A DNA stretch of 64,000 nucleotides from Moniliophthora roreri (lineage: Eukaryota > Basidiomycota > Agaricomycetes > Agaricales > Marasmiaceae). The stretch lies in NCBI GenBank assembly GCA_001466705.2, contig LATX02000195.1:1-64000 (forward strand). Direction: 5' to 3'. The first letter of the stretch is position 1, and every line of letters starts with the position of its first letter. Made by a program: the position numbers and the translations under genes. The notes below the pieces were generated by a model. The model was not told where the DNA came from. It saw nothing but the letters and a program-made list of their open reading frames with translations, and searched no databases. Shown piece by piece: positions 9,517 to 21,624 of this stretch.

Positions 9517-9885
9517 TCACAAAAAGCCATGAGAAAAAGCTGTCAAAAAGCTGTCAAAAAGCTGCAGCTTTTTTTTACTGAACAGGCCCTTATGTATCAA
9601 CTTGAATGAATGGTATGGCTCACCATCTACCAGGTTTATTGCCCAAGCTGAAAATTCAACTGCCTCCTTGTCAGGATGACTTGAAGAAGCCAGCCCCTCC
9701 CACCACTCTGGTCCAACAATGCAAGAATGCAATTCATTTGACAGCACCATCAGTGCCATTAATGAATTCTCCATCTGTGTGTAATCAGAATGGTGTGGCT
9801 GGAGCTTCACAACTTCTGGCATTTGAACAATGGAAGAAGCAGCTTTGGGATGATTTGGAGACTGGCAGCTCACCCCACCATTCAC
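9517..9885 (-). CDS. Unrecognised coding-like stretch, possible 5' exon of the SANT gene
   Basis: An open minus-strand frame of 122 codons with natural-looking composition (GPEWWEGLASSSHPDKE, FSAWAINLVDGEPYHSFKL). No family is recognised. It lies directly upstream of the Myb/SANT-like gene on the same strand and could be an upstream exon or a separate relic. The opposite strand is also open for 94 codons, which weakens the call. Confidence 0.25.
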   Translation of the reverse strand: MNGGVSCQSPNHPKAASSIVQMPEVVKLQPHHSDYTQMENSLMALMVLSNELHSCIVGPEWWEGLASSSHPDKEAVEFSAWAINLVDGEPYHSFKLIHKGLFSKKKLQLFDSFLTAFSHGFL

Positions 9886-9973
9886 TCTGACTAGACCAAC
9901 CCAACAAGTGCAGCCTAATCCTGCTTAGGATGCACTCTTATTATTTAATGAAGAGCTTTAGGTTTGCAAGCAA

Positions 9974-11379
9974 ATGCAGGTTTCTGCTAGTGCTTCAAAG
10001 GCAACTCTTATGTATATCTCTGATTCCTCTAATGATGTCAATGAGGAATTCCAAGCATTGTTCAGAAACAGAAGTCCATCTCACACAGCAATGGCAAGTG
10101 CTTCAGCACTTCCATCATTCATTCAGAAGCATCTGCATGGCCACCCTCAAAAGGAAACACAACCAGCACTTGCACTACCTCCTTCTGAACCTCAATTCTT
10201 TCTGATCACTACATTTGTTGATGTGGAGGGTCTACCAGTGCTTAAGAAGGGAAAGACAGTCAGAGGCAACAAGATGGTGCCTGGAGAAAAGGTGCCTTAT
10301 GGGCTGTTCATGACTACTGACTGTGACAGCTACCTGATGTATCTTGGCAGCCTTGTGAAGTGCATTGGGGCTTCTGTTGGCTGTCTGCTGGTTGAAACAA
10401 TGAAGTGGTGGGGAGTGAAGGGTGTCTCAAGGTCAGATCTATTTTCTTTGAGTACAGAGGCTGCATATGCACATCTGATTACTCGGTTACAGACTGACAT
10501 TAAAGTGCACAAAGAACCTGCTATTGCTAGCATTCATGTCCACATAATGGAGCTGAAGGATTCACAGGTAAGTTCTTAATGTCCTAGACATAGGAATTGG
10601 CTCCTGACACTGTTGGAAAGCATCTATTGCAGGACACGCAAGCATGTTTGGAGTCCAGCGGGTTACTGCAGAAGTCTGTGATCCTTGACTCTTACATTGG
10701 CGATGCTCATAGTGGTGATAAGAAGCTGCCGGTAGATGCACTTCTGAAAGGAACAGTGGATCGGCTCAATGACATGTACAAGATCGGTACATGCTATTTG
10801 CCAGCACACAAGTCACTTCGCTGTGTTCAGTATGAGCCGCAAGACTGGCATTTTGAGCTTACTCTAACACGTGCACGGGTATGAGCTCAATGGATCGTAA
10901 GTAGTTCTCTGCCTAAGTCACAGTTTCACTCATTACTTACTGCAATCTACAACTAGATTCGTGAAAAAGCAGATTACCATCATATTCCAATCAGCAATCA
11001 GTTCTTCAAGCAGGATCAAGTGATAGGGTACTCACGAGGACACATCCAGGCCCCCGTTCCATCCTCTTCTTGTTCAGCACCTCAAGTGCAGCCTTCCTTG
11101 GTACCGCATTGTACTCAGCCAATTGCCGACACCACTCGTTCAAGCCCTCCACCTATTCCTGAGGATGAAACTCTTCCTGACCTTCGTACATGGTGTCATG
11201 ACCAGCATCTCAGGGAGAGAGTTTACAATGGGCTGGTAGAAATGGGGTTTACGTTGGGATGCCCTTTATCTCATTCTACTCCTGACAGTGTTTGGAAAAA
11301 GGTGGGGCTCAAATTCTTTGAATGGCAAAGCTTTAAATGTGCATATGATAGATGGTGTAGAAAGTACAGATCTGCGTAA
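9974..11379 (+). CDS. Hypothetical protein, three exons
   Basis: Exons 9974-10567, 10633-10878 and 10957-11379, joined by a 65-base intron (GTAAGT to TTGCAG) and a 78-base intron (GTATGA to AACTAG). Both joins keep the frame. The product is about 420 residues: a polar N-terminus, a central conserved-looking part (FVDVEGLPVLKKGKTVRG, ETMKWWGVKGVSRSDLF, RLNDMYKIGTCYLPAHKS), a proline/serine-rich linker and a C-terminal part (VYNGLVEMGFTLGCPLSH). No signal peptide, membrane segment or known motif is seen. An upstream acceptor-like TGCAG close to the chosen ATG means that 5' exons may be missing. The setting between transposon relics suggests it may belong to a mobile or multicopy family. I do not recognise it. 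Confidence 0.55.
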
Positions 11380-12613
11380 TTAGTCCATATAATATCCCGA
11401 ATGCCTAATCCAACCTCTGGCCTTCTCAGGTGTAATGGCGATCCTGCAAGCCTCTATCAGTTCCTGTTCAGGATGTTCACTCTCCTGGAATGTAGTCCAG
11501 TTTCGATGAAGAANCCCTGAAGTCTCGAGGCAATATGAGCCTCACTAGCGCGCTATCGTTCACCGACACTCCAAATATAGCAGCCTCTACTACTGAGCAC
11601 TCAGTAAACATTGGCCAAACGGAACAACATCAGACTACTAGGCTACAGTTCGGTCTCTCAGCAAAGATCGACGAGCATTGCATAGTGTTGTCAAATTTAG
11701 AAATATTAATTGCCTTTTTTGGAAGATTCTTACCTGTTATGGCAAGAATTTTAGAGAGATCATCGGCTGCATTTTCAAATATCCTATTGTACCATAAACG
11801 TCCGCAGGGTTTAGTATGGGCTGCAGGTATGTATTGAAACAAATTCTGATGCCTTTGAGATGATATTCAGTTGATTTTCTGTTGTTGGTGTGGGGGGATA
11901 TTTTTTGTGGCCGTCGAGAGATATAATTTATAAGTAAAGTGTGAACGAAAGCCATTCTGAGCTTGTGTGTCGCTTGACTTTTTCATTTGAGGATCTAATA
12001 GCGCTGGGAGCACTCAGTTTGGCCTTTTCTATGCTCCGACTCAAGTGGTAATATCTACCAGGTCTGCAAATGATGTGGTGGATATGTATGAGAAAAGTTC
12101 TTCCCTGAACACTAGTTCCGACGAGCCGGACGTAGTTCAATTCCAAGCGTCTATTCAGCGCTTGTGGAATCTTGACGTTACATAAAAGGTAAATAGGTAA
12201 AGACTACTCAGTAAATTACCTCATAAAGACTCAGGAATGGCAGCGAGCATGTAGAAGGATCAGGGTAAGTAGAAATGCTGAATGATAATGAGACTGAGTC
12301 CATGAAAACGGGCAACAATGCATACCTAAGATATCAAGAAGTGAGGTTTGATGAAATAAGGAAGTTTTGCTTGTGATCGTGAGGCTTAGGATGCCGGGGA
12401 AAAAATTCATGAGAGAGCGTGCGCAAAGAGTTCCAGGATTGTCGTATCAGCTGAGGTCGAATGATTATTTGACAGGTATCCGGGACAGGGTACTGTATGT
12501 GAATGCTAATAATTCCGTGTCATTCAAAAATAACTTGTACACAACATATCTGAAATCCGAGGAAGCATGAGGTCGAATTATAATTTGCCAAAGTGGTCGG
12601 GATAGAAATGTTC
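11380..12613. other. Gene-poor, AT-rich stretch with a second N at 11514
   Basis: No frame longer than about 100 codons and no family motif. The N at 11514 is another assembly ambiguity. Unlike 3258 it is not flanked by a visible duplicate. Confidence 0.6.
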
Positions 12614-12850
12614 GGGGAGAATGATAATTCGATGCGAGCCTGAGAGGCAGGTGGTATCCAGGAGGTAGCCGAGGGACAATTATTAATAGCTCGAGCTGAG
12701 CCAAATAATAAAGGTGCGCACCTAGCGGATCAGATCAACACAAAGTGGGGGAGAATGATAATTCTGTATGAGAGGCAGGTATCCGGGAGGTAGCTGAGGG
12801 ATAATTATTATTATCTCAAGCTCAGCCAAATGATAAACATACGCACCTAT
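12614..12850 (+). repeat. Two diverged direct repeats of about 105 bp
   Basis: 12614-12724 and 12748-12850 share GGGGAGAATGATAATTC, the GAGAGGCAGG run, GGAGGTAGC, AATTATTA and the CAAAT(A/G)ATAAA-CGCACCTA end. A weaker third copy lies near 12450-12490. It looks like the remains of a tandem array. No coding content is seen. Confidence 0.6.
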
Positions 12851-12935
12851 GAGCAAAGAGCAGTGAAACCACAGAGGCAGAATGACAATTCAGCAGTGTG
12901 TTGTAGATTAATAAATATGGTCAAGGAATGGGAAG

Positions 12936-12977
12936 GGGGAAATGATAAAGGTACTGGTGGGAATAATAAAGGTACTG
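12936..12977 (+). repeat. Short tandem repeat, two units of about 21 bp
   Basis: GGGGGAAATGATAAAGGTACT is followed immediately by a closely similar unit (GGTGGGAATAATAAAGGTACT). It adjoins the larger repeats and may come from the same array. Confidence 0.55.
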
Positions 12978-13061
12978 AATTTGGTCATGACGTGCAGTTG
13001 GCATGGTCCGCTTTATAACGTGTCGGGGTTGCATTGCTGGGGAGAATTACATTATTTCTAC

Positions 13062-13891
13062 ATGGACTGCTCAAAACCTCACCATAATCCTGAATTGCCT
13101 CCCGTACTGCATCACTGCAGTGTATAGTTGCATTGTTGAGGACAAGAACACTTCAGGGACCAGGAAAAGGGTTCATGTGAGGTATCTACTTATGTATTAG
13201 ACTCAGGCCACTCAACCATGTAAGGAGAACTTACCACATCGCTGATAATAAAGTCAAAAAACTCCTCTGAGTCCACAGAACCTTCAACAACATGCAAGGC
13301 AATGTAGCCGTCAAGTGTCAGTGCAGGAAGAATGCTGTATCGAATACCACGGTCATGATTCACTTCAACCTCTGGGGTAGATCCTTTTGGAGCCCGGCCA
13401 TAGTTGTGAATCATGGTGTGCCCATCCTTGCCAGATTCATCAATGAAAACAAACTGTTCCGCAGTAAAATTCTGGATTGCATAGTCCATCCATTCTCACC
13501 GTAAAACTTCGTCGCGCTGAGCTGCAATGTTTCGAGCCTGTTTCCAGGTAAGTCCAAGTTCCCTGAGATTGTCACAGAGTGCCCCAATAGAGATGGGTTG
13601 CTCATGAGTGAGAGCAAGCCAATCAATAATTTCGTCGAGGTAGAGGGAAGGGTTTTCCTGGAGCAGCTTTGTGATTTCTTCAACTACAGGGGCGCTGAGT
13701 CGTCTTGGTCGTCCTGCAAGGCCTTTATGACGTGTATAGAACCCATCCTGGTCAAATTGCTCCTCCCAGCGGGCGATACTCCTTGTCAACACTCCAAACA
13801 CCTCTGCAACATCCTCAATATCCCATTCTCCTTCTGTCACCATCATTACTGCTCAGGCTCGTAATTCATTGCTTATGGGTCGATATACCAT
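13062..13891 (-). pseudogene. IS630/Tc1-mariner-type transposase relic
   Basis: Minus-strand frame from ATG 13891. After an early in-frame TGA (13853-13855) it gives a helix-turn-helix domain (WDIEDVAEVFGVLTRSIARW, GLAGRPRRLSAPVVEEI). After a second TGA (13496-13498) comes the start of the DDE catalytic domain: FVFIDESGKDGHTMIHNYGR, with the first catalytic Asp in IDES, then RGIRYSILPALTLDGYIAL and EEFFDF. The sequence then reaches a GTAAGT at about 13229, and a possible second exon reads DAVREAIQDYG near 13110. The block with the second catalytic Asp and the LPPYSPDLNP region are not found, so the gene is truncated as well as interrupted. Both TGAs fit CGA to TGA. No terminal inverted repeats were identified. 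Confidence 0.75.
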
Positions 13892-14479
13892 GTTTCTCAA
13901 TGAGAAATGAGGAGTGGTTTAGTGTTTAACAAGGGCAGGAAGCTCAGGCAAGGATTTTCCTTATTTTCTTATTTTTCTGTATTTTTCGGATTTATTTTGA
14001 ACAAGTTCACACGCGCGGACAAGGTTTTCCGAAAGGTTTGTATCCGTCGGATGGCGCGATCATCCGGCCGATGGGCGCTATACCAGCGCTTAGGTCAGCA
14101 TGGGGAAATTTTCTCTTGACATCGACGATTCAACGTTGTTCTTCCACGCAATTCCCAGATATTCTACACGTCTTAGGGCCCAGTGAAGTCTTTGAGCAAA
14201 GCTTCTAGATTGTCAACGGTTATGATAAGCTGCTAGGCAGCTAGGATGAAGGCTAGAGAGGAAATAAGAGACGGCACCTTTTTTTCGGACCCCAGGTGTG
14301 TTATGTCCCATCTTCTGGTACCTCTTTTCTGACATGAATATTGTATTCAGTAGGTCCTTTTGTTCGATAATTGGATTTCCCTGCCCTGTATCGAGAAGAC
14401 TTGAATCTATCCCCAATTTCAGCTAGACTACGACCAATAAACGCTTCACCTGAGGGAGTCAGGGACATTTATGCTACGC
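13892..14479. other. Intergenic stretch, nothing recognised
   Basis: Only short chance frames are seen; a low-complexity TTATTTTCTTATTTTTCTG run lies near 13960. Confidence 0.5.
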
Positions 14480-15137
14480 ACACGTGACGAATCCGGCGCT
14501 TCTTGGATTGGTCGGATGATAATGTGCGGATTGAGGATCTTCGAGGAATCTTCAACCGCTTGGATGACCGATCCGAGCGAAGCCCTATACGAATCTGGCT
14601 GCCCCCTTGATATCTGGCCAACGAATGAATCCCTTCAGCCTTTCCAGCCGACACTCCTGGTCATCCCCTCTGATACGTGAATGCATATCAGCAAGCTGCA
14701 TATCCAGCGCCTTCTGCATACCAACCGATTTCTCATGGAAAGAGGCACTATAGTCGAATCATACCTCCTTCTTTCTTTTCAACTATCAGTTCTGGCTTAA
14801 GATTATGGCAGCGGCACGTTTCGCTTTCGTGCTCGCTCAAGCTCGCGCCACTGAATGTTCTTATTGCGTAGTGCTTGATGGATGTCACCGGCGGTTTCGG
14901 TGAAGGCTTGCATCGTGCGTGGGTTGGGCAAGGGTTCATGCAGGTATTGTGAAACGTGTTTACGTGACACATAAGACAAGGGTGTTGGGTCAGTGTTGGA
15001 GGGTCAGTGACCTGAGCGCCCGGGTCAGGTCGCTGACCTTCTGGACGCCCCCAAATATCGACCCGTGCCTGATGATTAAAGATCTTATCCATATCTATCC
15101 GTATACTTTCAACGCGTCGCTTGCCCTTCACGTGCAC
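14480..15137 (-). pseudogene. Unrecognised coding relic, several interrupted exons
   Basis: On the minus strand, coding-like pieces follow one another: KGKRRVESIRIDMDKIFNH near 15110, then after a possible intron TETAGDIHQALRNKNIQW and ELERARKRNVPLP (about 14900-14810), then MQKALDMQLADMHSRI and RLERLKGFIRWPDIKGA (about 14710-14590), with stops between them. Composition and length of the open pieces argue for a once-real protein of 250 or more residues. I do not recognise the family. It could be a transposon passenger, since transposon relics lie close by. Confidence 0.35.
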
Positions 15138-15140
15138 TGC

Positions 15141-16261
15141 CGTTTGGAGAATGAACTGGAGCAGTGTAGATGGGGCAGCTATTGGTGGCAGTGTTGAGGC
15201 TTTAATTGTGAGCTAAGTACTGTTTTTGCGCGACGTCATCCATCAAATCTCAAGGGGCCAGAAGGTCAGGCCGGTCCACCGCCCTAAAGTTACTGACCTA
15301 GCGCCCTTGGGACAGGGCACCGGCATTCCACTGCCCCTACCAACACTGCGTTGGGTGCACGATGATAGGCATGGACTTGTTTGCTTTTGGTTGATGCTTG
15401 GTGGAATGTAACTTGGATCGTATGTTTTCCAATGTTATTACGTGGGTTGCGATGGGAAACTAACGCGAAATCAACCTGGATCTCATTGATTAACGCCCGT
15501 TATCGGATGATGGGATCTTGATCCTATGCTATTGTTGAGCAGAGAGGGTATACAGTCTGCTCCGCCTACACCCTTGACCACATGTCAAGTACACCACATT
15601 GAACGACTTCTGCTTCCTTTTCAGCAACACGCCTAACCTCTAACGCCCAACCCCCAAAACCTATCCCCCAACCGTTAAACCATTAAACCGTTAGCCCTCA
15701 GCGACCCTCAGCGGGGGCGCTACGCGCCGATGCTCGCATTCTGGAAGAGACACGAAGTGGATCTGCATCATGTCGGTCGAGATACACCACATCCCACCAC
15801 AGAAGCGCTGGCCAATTGTGTATCTGGTCATGGGGGATAGGCGGACCAAATTGTCAATCCCGTACAGCAGACTTGAGGTCGAACTGTGTCACGGTATCCC
15901 CAAAACGGGCATTCTTATTCTGGGAAACCAATTTGTCCAGGCGATATTTGGCGCTTGTTTATGTATGGGCTACAGCAGTGAGTCACGTCGCTTTCTTCCT
16001 CACCTCCGCCTGCCGCGTGTTCCTCCTCATATTCTTCATCGAATTTTTGATCACCCACCAAATCCCTTTCATTCAACGTTTAGGTTTAGGCACCTGTAGG
16101 CTGTAGGTGTCCTGCCAGTGTACTTTTCCTCAAACAAGCCCTTGTTACGCCCGAACGCTCAGATTTTGTCACAACTCCTGCTGGGCTGTGTACCCTATCC
16201 TTGATCCACTCAGGAATTAGTGTCGTAAGTGACATATCTTACTGTGATTTTATTCTGTAGA
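15141..16261. other. Intergenic stretch with GC-rich inverted motifs and C-rich tract
   Basis: Two diverged inverted copies of a motif containing CAGTGTTGG and CTGACCTTCTGG lie at about 14990-15045 and 15260-15345. A run of CCCAACCCCC/AACCGTTAAACC-type sequence lies at 15640-15700, followed by the short hairpin GGCGC-TAC-GCGCC. These may be transposon ends. No gene was identified. Confidence 0.4.
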
Positions 16262-16286
16262 CTTCGAACTTCAGAAGCTTCGGGAA

Positions 16287-17357
16287 ATGAAAGAAAATTC
16301 TTGGACAAAAATGGTAAGTTTGCGTAGTTTGGTTCGAGCAGAAACTAACCCCGAAGATGGCAGGAGGCCACTGCCAAAATGTCACCAAGAGGTGTCGTTC
16401 CAGGCGAGGCCAATTCCGAGTCTCCACCAGCTCGATCGACTGCTATGCGTGGCCCTCCCCTTCCCATTGTAACTGGCACTTCGAGCATAGATCCTAACGG
16501 TGAGTAGAAGTCATCTTAGAACGTCTTTGTCGAAATACTTAATCATGCTAGATCAAAGCCACACGCGTGATTTCAAGGATCCATCAATAATTGCTCGCAT
16601 CGGCTATTCCTGCCCTGAACGACTCCGTCCAGTCTCCCCAGATCCTGTTCTCCTCATATGCCCTTCTTTCGACTACGATGGTTCTACGGGGCCACTCACA
16701 GAATACGTGCGGCAATCCAAGGAATATGCCTCTTCTGTCCAGCAGTGGACATGCGATCTGGAAGCTATAGTTCAAGAGATACAAGCTAAGGAGAGGCGGC
16801 GAAAACAGCGCGAGAAACGGAACATCGAGATCGAACAATGGAAACTGTTATATAGAACAAAAGAGAACGAGATACGCCTCAAGCGGCTTGAGCGGCTCAA
16901 CCAAGCTTCATCTCGCAGGGACACTGACCCAGTACCTGCAGCCGGCTCAAGTATGGATGCGGAGCCGCCTCAAAAAAGACAGAAAACGGGGAACATGAAT
17001 GAGGCTACTGCAGCACAAGGCAAAACTTCTTTCAATCAGAGTGTTCTACCATTGAATATGTCTGTTCCAGGATTATCATGTGAACAATGCCTTCAATCTG
17101 GTAGAACCTGCACAAAAAGTAACTCTACCAGCGTCACACGGTGCATCCCATGTACCGTCAAGAAGAAGGGTTGCTCGTTTTGCGGCACATCTCTTAAACA
17201 GACTAAATCCACTACTTCCTCTACGAACAAGGCACGCACTCGAAAGCCTGGTGGGGGACACACTGAGGTTGACCTGCATGGACGTTTCCTTGAGCTGACG
17301 GGTGAGGTGAGGCGGTTGAAGGAACAACTTTCCAACATGCAGAAGGAGTGGAATTAG
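16287..17357 (+). CDS. Cysteine-cluster (Zn2-C6-like) coiled-coil protein
   Basis: Exons 16287-16313, 16364-16499 and 16552-17357 join in frame to 322 codons. Introns are 50 and 52 bases (GTAAGT to GGCAG, GTGAGT to GCTAG). A lysine/arginine-rich helical region (about residues 130-175, AKERRRKQREKRNIEIEQW) precedes a polar linker. About residues 230-265 hold six closely spaced cysteines, C-x2-C-x6-C, then C-x2-C-x6-C (CEQCLQSGRTC, CIPCTVKKKGC), with a seventh following. The C-terminus is a leucine-heptad helix (LTGEVRRLKEQLSNMQKEW). Comparable proteins with this twin cysteine pattern are common and uncharacterised in Agaricomycetes; they resemble Zn2-C6 clusters but lack the usual spacing. A role in DNA binding is inference. 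Coding sense upstream of the ATG (FELQKLRE) suggests further 5' exons. Confidence 0.7.
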
Positions 17358-18362
17358 GCCCCGAACTCGAAGGATTTTAAAGTCTTGCATATGCTGGTAC
17401 TCGGTTTGCTTTTCTTTGGACAGCGGTATCAGGTATCAGGTATTATCAACATTGGTGCAAGTTTATGTTATACCCATTATCCAATAACAATTGAATGTCC
17501 ACATGAATGAAAGTAGTATGTACCGGAAGAGTCACTTCTGTGTCCCTGGCTGAACGACGCAGGTGAGCGGCTGGATTTACTCTTGCAACTTGGACGTGTT
17601 TTTCCACTGGGTGGCCTGAAATGACTCGAGTATGAATGCGAGGGAATCGAGAGACTAATATGACACGTACTTTAAATTTGTATCACCCTCATCATATTCC
17701 TGTTTGATGGGACGGGGGCCCGTGGCTACGCTGCTGTTGCTGCCACCTGGAGGTGTCACGGCGCTCGGGACTCTTTACTCGACTCCCCGTTGCTTCTTAA
17801 CAGAGGCCGCACGCGCCATCGTCACCTCTTGATGAATCAAGTTATCGATGATCATCAGTTCATCGGAAACGGGGGCAGGACAAAATTGCGGGTGTGGATA
17901 CCTTGAAAGACGTCAGCATGAAGGAAGTGAGTGAGAGAACGATACAGTAAAAGCAAGAGATCCTACTAGCACCAATTAACGACAGGGCACATATCAAACT
18001 TTACCCTGAGCACCGAGTCCTGGTATAAGCGCCAAAAGCGGCAGAAGGAGGTGCTCAAGTTGTTGACCATTATGTTCGAGTCCGTCAGAGACTGAGGCGC
18101 CTCAACTGTAGAGGAAGCCATCAATAACGATAGATGCTTCAAACGCCAGGGATTGCTGTGACGATTAGTAGTACCTGTAGTAAGATTTACGGATGACTTC
18201 AGTTACGTTAAGTTCCTGGAAGTCGAAGTGCCTTGACGACGCTTCGGTGGTTCCAGATTGTAGTGCAGCGCAACGCGAAGGAGTAATATTGAGGCAGATC
18301 GTGTACACAGTAGATTTATCTGCGCTGATCAGGCATCATAGTATGAGCAACAATACATGCAC
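17358..18362. other. Intergenic stretch between convergent genes
   Basis: It lies between the 3' ends of the cysteine-cluster gene (+) and the GH31 gene (-). It should hold both terminators, but no clear poly(A) signal stands out. No coding frame was recognised. Confidence 0.5.
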
Positions 18363-21300
18363 TCAAACAGAACCGTTCAAGATATCGGCTTTAGATCCCA
18401 AGTAGAACACAGGGATGGCATCAAGAGGCGCGCTGACATTCACGAACTTTCCACCGCTACCAAAATCTTCGTCCGTCCACCTGTAGGTCAAGTTGAATCA
18501 GCTGCTCGACTTGAGAAGAGGGGGAACAAACCAGTGCTTCCAGGTTGCACCTGATACTCCAAGTTTGTCACTTACAACAGGGAGATACACTTCTTTGGCC
18601 GTGACGCCTAGTTCGCCTACAGGTGCAACTAACAATCGCTGACCTATATCCTCTTCGTGAGTGGAAATGAATAGTGAAAGCGAGAGCTTCTACTCACCCA
18701 ACATGAACTGGTGAACAATAGCAGGTTCATTGAACCTTGTTGCGTTCGCCACGAAGGGATCGGATGACGAAAAGTCATGGTAGAGCGGACGCATGATGGA
18801 TTTCCCGGTAGCTTGAAGGTCCTGGAAGAGTTTCTTGATGTAGGGTATAAGTTGGTAGCGCAGAGCAATGTACTGAACCCATTATTAGCATCGCAAGTCC
18901 AGATTCCCGTGAATTTTACTGACTTTTTTAGTGACGACAAAGTTATCGTCTCCATAAGACCAGGGCTGAATGGAGGCGCCATTAGTTGCGATCTGCAGGG
19001 GGAGCGAACCCAAACGAACCTCATTCGGACATGGATTTGCGTGAGGTAAAGTGCTCGTCCTTGGGGCGTTGCAACTACGAGTACTAAGGGCGTATGAGAT
19101 GCGTAACACCGTAGGAATTGTTGCAAGATGTGCATACCCATGAACACGCATCTAAAGCATAACAGGTCAGTGTGAGAGCTAAGTCCGCAAGCATGATGCA
19201 ACTCACGAACGGCAAAAATGTTCCCAACGCAAACCAGCGGACAAATAGTTCCTTTCCCTATACGAAAAAGGACTGTCAACATCGCTTGGAGGCGAAGTAA
19301 CTCTTTCAAGCTCACCTCTTCTGTATCTATATTCAACCCCGCAAACCCTCCAATATCCAATGTCCATGCTGAGATGCCCGAAGCTGCAACAGAAACACCC
19401 GCCGTCACTTGTTGCAACAACACGTCAAATCTTGAATCTGTGTCTCCGCTCCATAGGTAGGAGCAGAATCGCTGGCCACCGACAAACGTCGACCGTGTAA
19501 GGGACAGGTATTGGCATGAGGTGGGTAATCCTGGTCCGGATGATGTGAGGTTTTGAAATCCTTCATCGATCGCTTGCTGATGGAACCATGGATACAACTT
19601 TCCGGAAGCTTCTTGGGTACCAATGAAGTATTGAGCGAAGGTACGCGAATAAGGTATGCCTCGAATCAAATCCTGGCCGTCTGTATATGTTGCATTAGCT
19701 ACCTGACTCATAATTCAGTGGTGTTTACCTACTGTTTTGGTAAGGTTCGCCGAGCGTTCCGCCTGTCACATCGGTCAGTATGCAGGATTTGCATAACTAG
19801 GTACCTTACCGTCAGCCTGATCAATCCAAAAGTTATGGATTCCCTTCGAGAAGTAGCTATCGTTAAGTCGTTTCCCTGAACGACATCCATCAGCTGACAG
19901 TTACTCGATGTGCATGGCAGACCTACACAGAAACTCGCGAGCTTCGGGATTGGTTGAATCAACTAGGCGTGTGTAAACTCCTTCGAAGGAATCGTGGATG
20001 CCAGTTCCATCTCTGGTTGTTGCCAAAAGACCTCCGTGTTGAAGAGTGAGGTAGTTCACCGATTTGTCCTCGACACTAGGCCACAGTGAAACCATCAACT
20101 CAGCACCAGTCAGATCTTTAACACGCTTTGCCATTGCCGCGGGATCAGGCCAGACCGATTCGTCAAATGACCAGTCACCCTGGAATTTCCACGCGAAAAA
20201 GTCTGAAAGTGGACGCGGGTTGAGCCTCGTGACATGGAACGGAAAGACGCAAACTCACCGATAACAATGAGAGAAACGTTGACGTGCTCATCGTGGAATC
20301 GTTGTGCGAGATCTTCAACCTGTGTCTGGTTGTAATAGCGCAACTTTGATTGTTGATAGCCCAGTGCAAAATCGGGTGGTGTGGGTTGACGGCCCGTCAC
20401 TGCGGTGAATTGTTGCTGAAGGGCATCATAATCTCCAGGTGGAGCAGTTGTTCTGTGGGACAGGTAAATTCAAATTAAGAAAACGTATTACTGGTCCGTG
20501 ATAAGAACCTACATCCAGTAATCCACGACGGTAGCCTCGCTTGCCACAAATCGTGTACGCTGATGTCCAAACTCTGCCAATTTGTTGTGAAAGAGAGTTT
20601 GGGAATGGTGTCAACGTTAAACGCACCAATGCGACCTTGACCCGGCATATTGAAGTATTGTAGGTATCCCTGAATATAATGATCGGGATTCGCATCAGAA
20701 TAGGAGAATGTCTTCAAGTTCCTACCTTGTTCGACATGTACACTGGCATTGTAACATGTGAGTTGTAGTTCATCAAATCGACCACCTGGCCCTTCTTGTT
20801 CACTGAGTGGTCATTGCAGCATGCCTGTTGACCAGTGCCGTAGAACTGCTCGTCCTCCTCGGAGCTGAAGGAGAACCAAGCTTCAAAACCGCTACTTCGA
20901 AAGTCTTGGAAGTAGTACCGGGGTAAAAGAGTCTTGGTATCGACGTATTCGCCAGTAAGAAGGGTCGTGGTCCCATTGCCTTCAACTCGATGGAAAGAGA
21001 TGGTGCCATTTTGGATGTTGGCGGCGAGATCGCCATTCCGAATCATAAAACTAGACTGGTAAGGCAGGGTTGTATCGTGGTTTAGGCCTTGATTTCCACC
21101 TGGCCCTTCGAGAGGCGGGTCAAGAAGCGCAGACCATTCATTTCCCGTAGGATCGCGCATGATGGAGGCCCGTACACGAAATGCGTGATTCCCAAAAGGC
21201 TGGAAACCAATGAATAACCATAAAGCTAGGAAAAGTAGGTCGCTAACGCACCTGAATATACACCCGTTCATATCCATTCTGGAGCTTCACTCCAGTCGAA

Positions 21301-21377
21301 TTGGGCTGAAAGTAGTCGGCTGCTACAACTGAGCCCAAGACCGTGACGACTCCCCAAAGTAAAAGTGCGCTCATCAT
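18363..21377 (-). CDS. Secreted GH31 family glycoside hydrolase
   Basis: Sixteen exons on the minus strand: 21377-21252, 21199-20726, 20669-20627, 20573-20513, 20452-20259, 20202-19927, 19875-19810, 19762-19733, 19680-19316, 19257-19207, 19151-19138, 19074-19020, 18965-18924, 18872-18698, 18652-18532, 18480-18363. All joins keep frame and give 736 residues. The N-terminus is a signal peptide (MMSALLLWGVVTVLGSVVAA). GH31 signs: the N-terminal beta-sandwich (FRVRASIMRDPTGNEWSALL), FYGTGQQA, the probable nucleophile region WIDQADGG near residue 405, the SGDT acid/base region, DIGGF, and the C-terminal PWSYGDDN and LLVAPVGE. GH31 enzymes cleave alpha-glucosides or alpha-xylosides. The substrate cannot be told from the sequence. 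Exon 12, with its GTTCGT donor, is the least certain join. Confidence 0.88.
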
Positions 21378-21624
21378 GCCAAATTAACGAAAACGCATTG
21401 CTTGTGGATGCATTTAAAACCTCCAGGAGAATCTTCGGCCCTGTGACGCTAAAGAAGTTGATTAGACCAGTGTAAAAAAGACTCGGCTGGAATGACATAC
21501 GTGAGGGCGGGATCGGTTTGACAGTGCAAGCGAAAGGTCCTCGTGAGTCGTGGCCGTGCGATATGTACCCGGATATCGTTGAAGCTTTCTTGAGACTGTA
21601 AGCGAGTCAAGTCCCCTTGAAGCT

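Noticed and set aside
12614..12850. CRISPR-like spaced repeats
   Set aside because: The organism is a fungus, and the repeats are few, long and diverged.
18777..19879. Several plus-strand frames of 80-110 codons
   Set aside because: They lie antisense to the GH31 exons, whose spliced frame is continuous over 736 codons.
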